Of a stretch of DNA of 62,000 bases, positions 1 through 10,954 are shown in pieces. Source of the stretch: Phoronis australis (taxonomy: Eukaryota; Phoronida; Phoronidae); NCBI GenBank assembly GCA_002633005.1, contig NMRA01000002.1, positions 937,628 through 999,627 of the forward strand, read 5' to 3'. How positions within the stretch are numbered: the stretch's first letter is position 1; each line of letters begins with the position of its first letter. The translations under genes and the position numbers were made by a program. The notes below the pieces were generated by a model that was not told where the DNA came from, searched no databases, and saw only the letters and a list, made by a program, of their open reading frames with translations.

Positions 1-171
1 TTTAAGATTTGTCTTAATTTCCAATCTTTGAAACTTCCAAATTCGGTAAGTAAGTCAAAATTACGACAAAACTTATGTCAAACACTTAAGTCAAACTTAA
101 GATCTCTTGAACTGGTTTTGCGAAAATTTAACTTTTATCTTAAAATTTACAAAAATTTAAGATTTGTCTTA
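1..171. repeat. Direct 16-mer repeat at window edge, part of an A/T-rich repeat
   Basis: TTTAAGATTTGTCTTA occurs at 1-16 and again at 156-171, and several CTTAAG/TTAAGT palindromic pieces lie between. The window probably starts inside a repeat whose left part is missing. Confidence 0.5.
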
Positions 172-1877
172 GCGAAGTCAGTTTTGTTGGAACGGGCCCA
201 ACGTCTAAAATTAATATGGTCTTCGTAATCTGGCATCACTTAAATATAGCCTGTCTACGATATTTTTAACCTTGTATGTTCAGAAATAAAGTAAAAATCA
301 ACCCCCGATGAATAATGTCGCCACGTCTGTTTTCTCCCATACCAAGCCCGTCTTCTTGATGATAAATATCGATATACACTGCAAACACGCCACTGAGCTG
401 ATCATAGACATAGCCCAATGTACGTATGGGTGGCGGAATGCACATCCATATTTCGTCAATTTAATTCAGAACTTTTCTTATGTTGGCGCTCTCCAGAGTA
501 ATGAGAGCACGACTGCGATACCCGATTTATCACTACTCAGATTTGGTGAACAGAAATTGAATATGAAGGCAGAGGAGTGAATTCCATTCAGTCTCAGTCC
601 CTCTCATTGTTTGAGTCGTTAGAGGTCGCTCATTTGCTTTAGCTTTATGACACCGGCTGGGATAGAAATTTTCTCGCATTATCAGTGGTGCACACTGACT
701 TTGTCAATTATTCAACATTACTCCTCCTCTTTTTTGGTATACATGTATGCGTTGTATACGTGTATACTGTACCCTCGAAGAGTCCTGATTGGCTGCCTCA
801 TTCCCAAGATATCTTTCTGCATGCTCACTAAGCTTCCGTCAACAGCCCTTTCTCCTAAAAATCAGTCTTAGCTCCATAGGCTGGACACTCACAAAACCAT
901 CTCACCGTATCATCAGTGCTGCAGTGGTAAAATTAGAGGTGTAGGCGCCCAAGGCTCACCGTATCAACTTGAGCACTGAACGTAACTTACGGTGCGTAGT
1001 CGATGCTAAAATGTGGTTGGCTGCGCCTCACGTGCGCCTACGCCCCACTACAGCATTGCGTGTCATTCTCTTCAATTTTGCATTTTCCACTGGTCGGCAT
1101 GATCCCTCCGGATCGTACCGTGACTGCCGGTGTTTGTCTTCCTTCCCCCCCCCCCATCACCGCAAAATCACGGTCACATTGCATAGACGTACATGTCTGT
1201 CTTGCATTGGGAAGTGGTCTCGCTCCCGCCACTGTATCGATCACTTTCTTCACGTGACCGAGATGATCTCAATAACTAATCACACACTTGTTCTTGCTCT
1301 TGCCGCCACATGAGCCTGACCATGCGATCAAACGGTCACAGTCCACATTCCTCAGATATGCGATGTTGAGAGAACATACAATGTGGTACTTCAATTGAAC
1401 TTCTGCCAGCAACGTCTTCTGAAACACATGTGCTTCTGGAAGCAACGTTAGTCACAAATAACCAGGTTATACATCCATAACAGCCGAAAATAGAAACTGG
1501 TGATGATGGATGTGAGGAGTGGGAAGATTCTGGTGGAGCTCGAAGGCTATTGTCCTTGTAAGACTGTCTTGAACTTGGAAGTCAGTCTTGAGTTTTTGCT
1601 AAACTGTTTTGACCTTTCACGGTTGGAGGTCGCGCTCCGGTGCAACACATTCATCGTTTGCATCGCCGGCACGTTCTTTCGATCGTTTCTAACTTGTGAC
1701 AAATTTAACACGTGTCTAGGTTTGACTAGCAATTGGGCTCAGTTTAAAAAATCTGAGAATATTCGGAATTATGTACGCTCTGTGACATTCGTAGCACAGT
1801 ACACCAGTAGGAGACCCGCAAGCAAAATGGAACAGCAACAGCGTAATAGCGTGAAGCGTGAGTCCAGGAGCTAGGTC
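172..1877. other. No gene recognised
   Basis: Open frames here are short, overlap one another on both strands and show no family signature. The only notable structure is a run of 11 C at 1145-1155. Confidence 0.6.
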
Positions 1878-2084
1878 CGGTAGCGGACGAAGGGGGGGGG
1901 GGGGCTCGGACGCGGAAACATGTTCCCGTTTTTTTTAGTCCGCCGAATTTCCGAAGAACACAAGATCTACATCCTTGGCCCCCACAATTTTCGCTCCGCC
2001 GCACATACATTTGCGCGCTTTGCCCAATTCCCCGAGGATGTTGGGTTGCCCCCACCCCCTTGTGGTATCCTAGATCCGCCTCTG
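1878..2084 (+). mobile_element. hAT-like MITE family H, copy 1
   Basis: About 207 bp beginning GGTAGCGGACGAAGGGGG and ending CTAGATCCGCCTCTG. The reverse complement of 21135-21319 matches it along most of its length: CCCGTTTTTTT near the left, GCGCTTTGCCCAATTCCCCG in the middle, GGTATCCTAGATC at the right. The ends are imperfect inverted repeats (GGCGGATNNAGG). It includes a 13-G run. No transposase is present. Confidence 0.6.
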
Positions 2085-2129
2085 TAAGTCATACAGTTTT
2101 TNTCCGCCACTGTAAGTCATACAGTTTTT
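2075..2129. repeat. Single-N contig junction with 27-bp duplicated flank
   Basis: A single N at 2102 separates two 27-bp copies (2075-2101 and 2103-2129) that differ at one base. It has the same form as the larger junctions at 18932 and 59704 and is best explained as two overlapping contigs joined without merging. Confidence 0.75.
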
Positions 2130-2933
2130 GCCGGTGGACGGACATAGGTAGGGTGTAATGGCTACGAAGTCCAACACAGGTTGCTGTTCTCTTCTAATTG
2201 AAGTTCGTTTGACCTGCTGTTATGCCTGCTCCGCCCATCCGCCGTTCCGTCCGTGAGAGTCGCAATGCCATTTAACCTTGGCAATTGTTATGGTATGCCA
2301 AACATACTTGCTAGTTTCTTAATCCTGTGACTATCGTCACCAGCATATTTTCGTTTCTTGTTCATACATAATATGCAATTACTTGGCAGTGAAGGATGGC
2401 AAACCGCAATATACCGCTAGTAGCTGCACTCTGGAAGGGGGCATTGACTTTGGAAAAACAGCTCTTGGTACGCTAAGTCTGGGAAGAATGAAAGAGAAAA
2501 TAACTGTCAAGCGACATGATGAAAAAGTGTTACATAAAATTTCAAATACATAAGATATATATGGTGACTAAAACGATTCATTGCACTGAAAGAAAAAGCG
2601 CACCACCAAAGAGAAAATGTACATGAAACTACCAGCGCCATCTATCGTTAAAATGAATGTTCTAGTCAGACGACTAGACGAACAAGGAAGAAAACCAGAA
2701 ACTACTAATAATAGCAAACTACGCTAGGAACGTGATTTTCGAATCAGAAATGATTAGGAGAGACTTCAATTCAAAGATACCTAGCGGTATCGTAGGCAGT
2801 TGTGCTTGTAACGTATTCCACTGAATACTTGAGTCGGCACCAGCGCAACGACTAAACCCGGGTCAAGTTCAATAGCTGTCTCGCGGCGATAAAATATAGC
2901 CAACATCAGGTGCTATAATTAAAAATGCATGCC
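2130..2933. other. No gene recognised
   Basis: AT-rich sequence without a convincing open frame, splice-flanked exon or repeat that I could match elsewhere in the window. Confidence 0.55.
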
Positions 2934-2993
2934 GATATCTTGCTTAATCTCGCAAGCTCTTGCTTTTTAGCTAGAAACTAACGGTATTGAACT
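2934..2993 (+). mobile_element. Degraded half copy of MITE family A
   Basis: AATCTCGCAAGCTCTTGC, TTTTTAGCTAGAAACTAACG and the terminal ATTGAAC parallel the right half of the element at 4873-5026. The left half is not recognisable. Confidence 0.45.
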
Positions 2994-3670
2994 CAACCCA
3001 GACGACAGCGTACACTCAACGAAAACGTTTACTTCGCTGTAAAAACCGAAAGTTGCCAGATTAGCCGGAAAACGAGACAAAATTTCGTTACAATTACCAA
3101 CTACCAAGATTCGGCGAATGCACAATTCATAGCTCTGAACGTACACCGCGAATCTTAGTAACAACGTCCACATTCTCAAAAATCCGAGTCCACCATTTAT
3201 AGGCTGAGCTCGCGCATGCTTAGTCACTATGAAAATATTAGTGCTAAGACTTTACTGAGAGTCAAATGAAACTAATTCAAATGACTGTATTTATTTGAAG
3301 TAAAGTCAACCATCACATAAATATCAAAAACACACACAATTTTTCTTTGACTGTTTTTTCCCTTTGTGTACAATTAACACTCGTAAAGCGATGACAGAAC
3401 TACAATGCAGAGTAACAGATCAAAACAACAATTCTAGCGATATGAGGTTTGGTGCACAGATCCCAACTGTGGGTTTATGTGTTCGGTTAATTTGAAATGC
3501 CGCTCAGACCGATCACTAAAAACGTAACGTACTTAATTATGCCACCGCCAAAATCGAATCGAAAAAGGACTAACATTCGGCTAACTTGATCAGTGGGTCC
3601 TATAATTGCCAAGCAGATTTGAAGCTCTGTTGACCACGTTTTCTAAAATGATCCCTGGATATGGCCGGAA
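2994..3670. other. No gene recognised
   Basis: AT-rich; the minus-strand open frame across 2967-3227 has no recognisable features. Confidence 0.5.
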
Positions 3671-3787
3671 GGATCTCTTAGGTCAAGTCAGGAGTGCTCT
3701 CACAGGTGAAAGGTAGAAGGCTCTCATAGGTCAAATGTATAGGGGCTCATAATTAAAAGGCAGAGGGGCTCGGATTGGTCAAAGTGA
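3671..3787 (+). repeat. Degenerate minisatellite, about 24-bp unit x 5
   Basis: Five diverged units of 21-25 bp built on GGCTCTCATAGGTCAAATG, most starting G-CTC and containing GGTCAA or similar. Confidence 0.55.
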
Positions 3788-4872
3788 CCACCATTTCTTA
3801 AGTTGTGTTTAGGACTCGTTGGTGATCGTTTGCAACATTCTGCTCCGATCACAACAAAATGGCGCTTCAAAGATAAATTAGAAAATGTCCCAAGCTATGA
3901 TTTACAGGCAATTAATGAAGGCTCAAAACTTCGCTTATACTCAGATCGAAAACTTTCATCAAAATCTACTAGTCTATCATGGCCTGCCTCAAGTGATAAT
4001 ATAATCCGTGTGGGAGCGAATTCACTTGTGGCTCTTTTAATTGGAAAACAATAAAATCTTGAGCGCTGGAAAATCCGATATCCCATTTCTGAGGCTTTTA
4101 ACAACAGACGCCGTATCTATAAGTGGGATTCCTCATACGGAACTTGTCAGAAATGGGACTTTCTTCAGCAGTTACGTTCATGTGAAACTCTCCAGCTTGT
4201 TTGCACTATCCCAGCAGTGGATTATCGTTTTGGTTATTCAACATTAGAGTGGGTTGAATCCAATTGTGGTAAGTTCCTGCAATTGTGCGTCAATAAACTT
4301 GCGTTCAGTCGCGGAAGAGCCCAAATTTGCATTGAAAAAACATTTATCGTGATAAAATTGGTCTCAGCTTCTTCCACACTCAGATGAGAAGGGATTTTGT
4401 TTTTGAAATGAACCAATTGTTCTTAATCTTTGAAACCATGTGTTAGCAAGGCATGAAATGACACGCACTGACAAGCCAGTTTATAGAGCCTTTACACTGT
4501 AGTCACAAGCATGGACGAACGGTGAGACTCCACTGTAACAAATGAATAAATTTAGACTAACTTCGTGCAGGTAAGAATAGGGGCGTAGCTTCTGAAGAAG
4601 TGTAGGGGGTGTGAAAACCCCAATAATTTTCCAATCGGTTCGGCAAAGAATTACTAATTTAGGCAAGAAATCAAATGGAAGTTTCAAATTCGAGAGTTTT
4701 CGAAGAATGGTTTCATGTAAATTCTTTATCCGACTGTGATGAATTTGCCCTATTCCCCTTGATGTCTAAATTTTATTTCTTGTCATTTTTTCACACTGAA
4801 TACATTTTCATACGTATTCTGCTTAAAAATGAAAGCGGTGTAACTGCTTTGCAAAATAAGATAGTCGACAAC
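3788..4872. other. No gene recognised
   Basis: Several short frames on both strands overlap here; none has a domain signature or convincing splice sites. Confidence 0.5.
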
Positions 4873-5026
4873 AGGCGTGCGTTCAGTAGACGCTAGGACC
4901 TACGCTAGGAGCTAGCTAAAACCTAGTCAAAGTCGCGTGTTCTCATTTGAAACACACGGCAATTTCTTACGTAATCTCACAAAGTCTTGCTTTTTAGCGA
5001 GGTCCTAGCGATACTGAACGGGAGGC
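4873..5026 (+). mobile_element. MITE family A, copy 1
   Basis: About 154 bp with inverted ends GCGTTCAGTAGACGCTAGG at left and CCTAGCGATACTGAACG at right. The interior carries CTAGTCAAAGTCGCGTG, CACACGGCAAT and AAAGTCTTGCTTTTTAGCGA, shared with the copies at 19885-20030 and 54282-54433. It has no coding capacity, so it is a non-autonomous DNA transposon of undetermined superfamily. Confidence 0.8.
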
Positions 5027-6696
5027 AGGTTCGCGGCTATTACCAGAAGAGTGTTGCCTTTCCTCGTACTTTTTAACGAGCCTTTCTTACTGATTAGGCA
5101 GCGCCATGTTAATCCAACAACTTTAAATCACATGGTTACAATTGATTTTGGGTCGAGTTCATGGTGGTACATGCAATTAGTGAGTCAATGGTGTTACATT
5201 TCCGTACTTCGCTAACCAAAAAGGCGACAGTTTTATCTTTGTTGTAATGTTTGTTTCGCGTGATTATGAAAACATAAAATCATCTTTATTACCACACAGC
5301 CACAGAAAGAAACATCAATGTCGTGTTTAACAAAAATGTTGACTCCCACTCATAAACTGATTATTAAGATTCATGCCAGCGTCCAATTTGCATTATTTTC
5401 ACACTGGTGGTGCAAAGCGGGTTTATAACCTGTTTAAAATGACAAAATGTGAACTTACCAAAAGTAAAAGTGACTATATCATAAGTCACCACGCATTATG
5501 ATTAAACATCTGGTTTCATCTCGCAATTCAGCAAGCTTAAACAATTTAGATTTGAGTCGCAGTTGTATGATTAACCAACCAATACGAAGTTCAACCGAAT
5601 TCTCAGTTTTTGCAGATAAGCGTGTTTTAACTAAATTTGCAGGATATTGAGATTACGACTACATTTTTATCAATAGCGGACAATGCTTCGTAGCTCACAG
5701 GGTACCTACCTGCACACGGAGCACGAAGGTGTGCTGCGTGCCTTATGTATCTTTTACGGAGCGCGCCTTCGCCTTATGGCGAGATCGTCTCGTCCACGAG
5801 TCGACTCACCTAAACTGCAAAACATTACGCCGTTTCGTGAGCCCATTCAAAAATAGTTCGGCAAATGGACAACTAATACTATAGAATGAAGCAAAAGGAG
5901 TTATCAAAAACAGAAATTATCGACGACGTTTGGCGAAAGTCACTTTATTTGCGGTAGATAGCAATGTGAAGTGTAGAACCTCGAAGGACAACTGTTCGCG
6001 GGAGAAGTCAAATTAGTAGACAACTCTTTCTCCTCTCAAAATATTTTTACCTCTTTCTACAGATCTACTGTCAGAAGTTACACGTATGATCTTTCAACAC
6101 ACTTTTGCTGACTTAATCGATTGTATTTTTCCGAAAGCGTTCTCTCCTACAATTATCCTGTAGCCAAACTGTTCCGTGGCTTGGGCTTGCAATAATCTTA
6201 CTTAGCAACATAAAGTTTGAAAATGTGTAAACTACGTGAATGGACCAGACAGAAAGTGATGAAAGCTTTATCACAAAATTCCCGGATATTTTGTGTAAAG
6301 GATTGGGTTGACCACACAAGCTTTAAACTACCTTTCTTATTTCCAGAACGTAACCCATTGGTTTCCATGGTAACTAACTGTATCCGGACAGTGGAATTTT
6401 ATGAAAGTTCGGTACAGTTGCACTGAACTTAAGAAGATATTTCTAACATTAAAATACTATGTCTGATCGGATACGACTGTGATATTTTCAATTCGCGTAA
6501 ATTTGACAAATCTTAATAAGCATCTCTCCAATTTCAAGGCTACGTAAGATGACTTGCGTGATTTTTCGGAACGTCAAAAATGACAAAATTTCTGTCGGGA
6601 TATCTGAGCTGGAGCTGAAGTCGGCGTATCACAGTAACTCACAATCTTCAGTACAATCATAGACTCACAAAATAATGTTCGTCCGTGAGTCACCAC
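5027..6696. other. No gene recognised
   Basis: AT-rich, with only short overlapping frames near 6.1-6.4 kb. Nothing supports an exon. Confidence 0.55.
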
Positions 6697-6845
6697 CAGC
6701 GTTCGAAATACACGGTGGCCCGGGGTAAGTGGATTTGCGGCCGGCCCAGTAAACTTTCACGTATTGACCTATGTGGATGTGATCTCAAATTCAAGTAACT
6801 GCCCCCCCCCCGCGCCAGCACATTTATTTGCTGAAGCTCGAACTG
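6697..6845 (+). mobile_element. hAT-type MITE family D, copy 1
   Basis: About 149 bp from CAGCGTTCGAAATACACGG to CTCGAACTG. It is the reverse complement of the element at 20361-20503 with moderate divergence: TCACGTAT, CCTATGTGGATGTG and CAGCACATTTATTTGCTGA are shared. A C-run has expanded inside. Target duplications are no longer visible. Confidence 0.78.
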
Positions 6846-7148
6846 ACACTGGTCACCCCCTTCTTACACGGTTGGCCCAAGTTGAGTTGCTCTATTACAA
6901 TGCTGAGGAATGCTTCAGAGGTCAGTAATTACAAATTCTAATCTTTTAAAAAAGGTAAGTAATTTGTTAAAGTGTAAATCATGTTTGTGAAAAAGTGATT
7001 TCTGCAGGGAGCGCAACCAGAATCACTGATAACAACAGTGCCAAGTCTTTTGCAAAGACTATGTGGAATACGGGCACACTTGATGGCTCACAAGTAAACA
7101 TTAAATTCCCAGGCATTCTTTTTGAAGTTCTGTTAGTGTAATACAAAG

Positions 7149-7303
7149 AGACATTGGCTGCACTTGATTGACTTCACCGGTTCATCCGGGTCAACCGACT
7201 TAGACATCCGATTGACTCGATGACGCTTTCCGGCTCATGAACACCAAGCAGTTGTATCAACCAGTTGACCCGTGGAACCGGCAAAGCCAATGATTACAGC
7301 GAG
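7149..7303 (+). mobile_element. Palindromic MITE family B, copy 1
   Basis: About 150 bp with inverted ends: GGCTGCACTTGATTGACTTC, then CCGGGTCAACCGAC at left, and CAGTTGACCCGTGGAACCGG then AAAGCCAATG at right. A second copy at 54225-54495 is split by a family A element, and a fragment lies at 41211-41270. Confidence 0.65.
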
Positions 7304-8260
7304 GGATTGTGACCAAAAAGCACTATTTCCAAAAAGCTGTTTACTTTGCTGATATTGATGCACCATGTTGTCTATTGCAAAATTCAATTGCATTGTAATT
7401 GTGTCTTTTGTGCTGTTAAACCAATTTGCAGATTATTACAGTCAAGGAAATTGGATATTTATTATATCGTCTTCGAGTGTATATTTATTACGTAGACAAA
7501 GGAGAAGATTGGCAAATTTAGAGTGCACAAAAGGTTTCCGTGGAAACCGTTTTAATAAAGGTTTTGCCCTCGTGTTAAGTAATTGTATGTGCGTCAGAAA
7601 ATGGGTAGCGAAACTCAGACTTCAAAGACCAAGTCCTGAATTTTGAGTCAACATGTAGATTCGCAACAGGCTTAACTTAAAATGTGAGAAAGACTCCCAG
7701 TTAAGGTTGATGCCATTTGCCCGGATGTTGAATTCCCCTCTTGCTACCCGCCTAGTTTGTTCTCTGTATATAACTGCAGTGTCAAACACAGACATTTTGA
7801 TCAAGGTAACCCTGCTATCTTCTCACAGGGGTGGCAACTTATGGCCTTTTTGAACAGTGCTTGACGCTGTCCGCACACGGTTGTCAAAAGTTGTGTCGAG
7901 ACCACAAGATGTGAGCAGACGGAACTTTAAATGTCTGCAAGTGGTTTGCATGCAGCAAAAAGGGATGTAAAAGACCTTGCCAGGCTAAGACAGTTCTCGT
8001 AAACGAAACACAAACCAAATGGGAACCGATTAAATGCTCAGCCACGCCAAACTCGTTTCTAAAACATTCGAGTCACTCTTTTCTTGATGAAACAAATTGG
8101 AATCGTGCCCAAATGCACAACGTTCTTAAACGAATACATTTCTAAGCGTTGAAATGTGCAGAATCGACGAACACAGTTGCTTAATCAACGCGCATGATTG
8201 GCTTTGACCCGCAGAGTTGATTCTTTTAAGAAAAACAATTAGATTTTCGAGCTTTTTCAA
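7304..8260. other. No gene recognised
   Basis: The 93-codon frame at 7365-7646 has hydrophobic stretches but no family resemblance, no supporting splice sites and overlaps a minus-strand frame. Confidence 0.5.
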
Positions 8261-8370
8261 CGTGCAGGGTTGGTCACTTCAACGCCCATGGTTGGTCACT
8301 TCAAAGAGCAGGGTTGGTCACTTCAACGCGCAGGGTTTGTCGCTTCAACGTGCAGGGTTGGTCACTTCAA
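8261..8370 (+). repeat. 22-bp minisatellite, 5 units
   Basis: Five consecutive 22-bp units close to CGTGCAGGGTTGGTCACTTC plus AA. Units 1 and 5 are identical and the others differ at a few positions. More decayed units may extend on both sides. Confidence 0.9.
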
Positions 8371-10747
8371 CGCGACAGAATTCGTTCTTTAACGATTATC
8401 TTTCCGCGATTTTTAACTTTCAGAATTGACTTTTTAAGTTAAAGATTTGTAGATTTTCTGTACTCCAGGCTACCTATTGGTTGCGAATGTGGCACTCCCA
8501 GTTTTGATTGGTGGGTATCAGTTTCGCCTTGAATGACCACCATCCAACAAACCGTTGAAATGTGCCGTCTCCGTCTATTTGTGAAAAAGTCAATCACATT
8601 TAATTCGTAATTCAGCACTAGAATGACTATATTTTCAGTCAAAAAGCATCCACTTTCTTGTAATACCGGGTATTTCCAATGAGCGTTTACACTTTGAAAG
8701 TTAAGCTTATTTATTCTGCTTCTCTTACTCAAATTTGTTTAAAATCTGGAGTTAAAACGGTCTTTAAAGGACTACTTTTGAGCGGACTCGGGAAGTTTTG
8801 TTGATTTTCACGACATGCTGTTTGTTTTTGCTTTTTTTTTGGCGAGCCGACTAGCGGTTGAGGCAGTCTTGCCAACAGATAACGCTTTAGGAGATCTCAC
8901 GAGATCAGCATTCTCTGCGGCACGGCTGCAAAATGGAGAAGCTTGACCAAGGACCTTGGCCTAAACTTTGCTGCTGCTGGCGTCACCATAGTTGCGCGCG
9001 ATTTCCCCCAGGTTACGAGAGTCTATAAACGAGACAGTGTAAGACCCTGATGAGTGGCAAATTTGTTTGGAAAGAAATCTTTGTTGAATCAACTCTTTAA
9101 AGCAACTTTTGTAATACGTGTTAATGACATATAATAATGAAGATGAAAGCGTTCAGAAAATCTGCAAAGCTGTTGTGGTTGCTTGGCCTAAATACGGATA
9201 TATTTAATGAATGTGACCATGGTGACTGACATCTAAGTGACCACCATCCAACTTCGCTAAAAAGCAAAACATCGCATACTGTAATGACCAAAATGATGAT
9301 ATTCTGGACGTGGGCAAAGTGAGCCTATCCCGAAATCATGTCATCGGTATGTACTCTTGCGGTAATAGTGGTGGAACAATGAAGAGACAGGCCTATGAGG
9401 TCAGACGTCTGACGAACGTTCACGAGTGATTTTATCAGCCGGCAGATCAAGACGTCCGATCCGTCGTTGATCAGACGGCATGCAAGTGCTTGCAGCTCTC
9501 AAAACTATGGCATTCTGAAGCCTTGATCATCCAATGACGATCAGATTGCAGGCGGGACGGATGGATTTTCGACTGAAATGACGCAACTCAAATAAAGAGT
9601 AGGTCAGAATGGGAATGATTTGTGTAGCGCCACTGTTTGATTTATTAGAACACTGATTAATCATAGAGAATATCAATTTATTTTCGAAATGGATAATTGT
9701 AGCAAAATCAAAATAACTATGTCGAATGAGGGTCAACCATACATTTTAATGGACTGAAATAGTTTTATCATGTACTTTAATTGTTGTCGCTTTTCGTGCG
9801 GGCTTTGCGTTTCAAGTTTAGTTCTGCGACGGTAAAATTGATAAAATTAAGCGCTTATCAACCGACACTAGAATGATGTTCAATAACGCGAACTGCCAGG
9901 GGTTGTAAATAAAGAACAAATGGCCTGTCCTTCCCTGCTCGTCCGTTCTTACTACTGGGCCCTTCTTTCCGTCTGTACATGTAGGTCTACCCTTCCTATT
10001 TGACATTCCCTCCAATTTTTAGAACCTTCGTTCCCATCGGCAGCACGAACTTCACAGTGAAAGATGAAGCTGGGATGGAGTTGTTTGAAGCAAAAAAGTG
10101 CGAAAAACTCTTACAGACATGATCTATGCAATCTTGTTGTACAAGCTCATCAAATTGACTAGGGCAGACTTTAGAGTGCTTACCACTGTGGTCATTAAGA
10201 TTCAGTGGCCTATTTTATCAAGGCAACTGCCAATGCATGCCTTCATATCTGTTTGATGGGAATGACTAACTGACGCAAATGCCTAAGTTCAAACAAATAA
10301 ATGTTAGCCTCCAAGTTAAATGAAAGACGGTGTGAAACATTTTCCCTGCCTTTATTGTTCGTCAGTATTGGGTGCCGTTTGGTGCGGTGGTCAGTAGACA
10401 TGCTTCCATCCCCATGGTGACTGGAAACAGTGTGCATAAGGTGTACGCATTTAAAACGTGTAATTTGGGAAACTGTAGGAGCCTCTGTCGACTATCCCAA
10501 CATGTATATTGTAGTGTATTTTGACTACAAATCAGGCCTTGGACGACTTAGCCTGTTCCACAAAATCAGGCTAAAGACAAACATCGGCGGGAAATCTGTG
10601 TACAACTTCTAAGCTGTAATATAAAAACCAGCACTAGTCTTGAGAGCAGTTTAAAAGCAAAAGTGAATCAACAAAAATCAACTTCTGGCTGTATAATAGA
10701 CTCTTTGAGAAACAGGAAATGACGTAATAATTATTTTCTGTTTGAGA
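8371..10747. other. No gene recognised
   Basis: Mixed AT-rich DNA. Short minus-strand frames at 8439-8732, 9527-9736 and 9818-10015 have no recognisable domain. I see no matching repeat copies in the window. Confidence 0.5.
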
Positions 10748-10954
10748 ATGACGCCGTTGGCTTGTCCTGCTTTACTATACTTAAGCCACTGGAGTGCGAC
10801 ATTAGGTGTTCAAAATAAGAATCCTTGGCATTACTTAGAAACTTTAGTTTTCGTGCCTTTATTAATGGCTAATACTACAATGGGGGGTTCTTATACAGGT
10901 GTAGCTGAAGCTCCGCGGGAAAAAATCCAGATGTTTAAAATGACCAAAAAATAA
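10748..10954 (+). CDS. Short hypothetical frame with one membrane-like segment
   Basis: 68 codons from an ATG. The product has a hydrophobic stretch (LETLVFVPLLMAN) between two more polar parts and ends in a basic QMFKMTKK. Third positions are T/A-rich, unlike the GC-richer NDNF exon. I do not recognise a family. There is no visible splice support, so it could be a chance frame, a decayed insertion or a small real gene. Confidence 0.2.
   Translation: MTPLACPALLYLSHWSATLGVQNKNPWHYLETLVFVPLLMANTTMGGSYTGVAEAPREKIQMFKMTKK

Noticed and set aside
8217-8429. 70-codon frame over the 22-bp minisatellite
   Set aside because: The peptide repeats simply reflect the tandem DNA units read in shifting frames.
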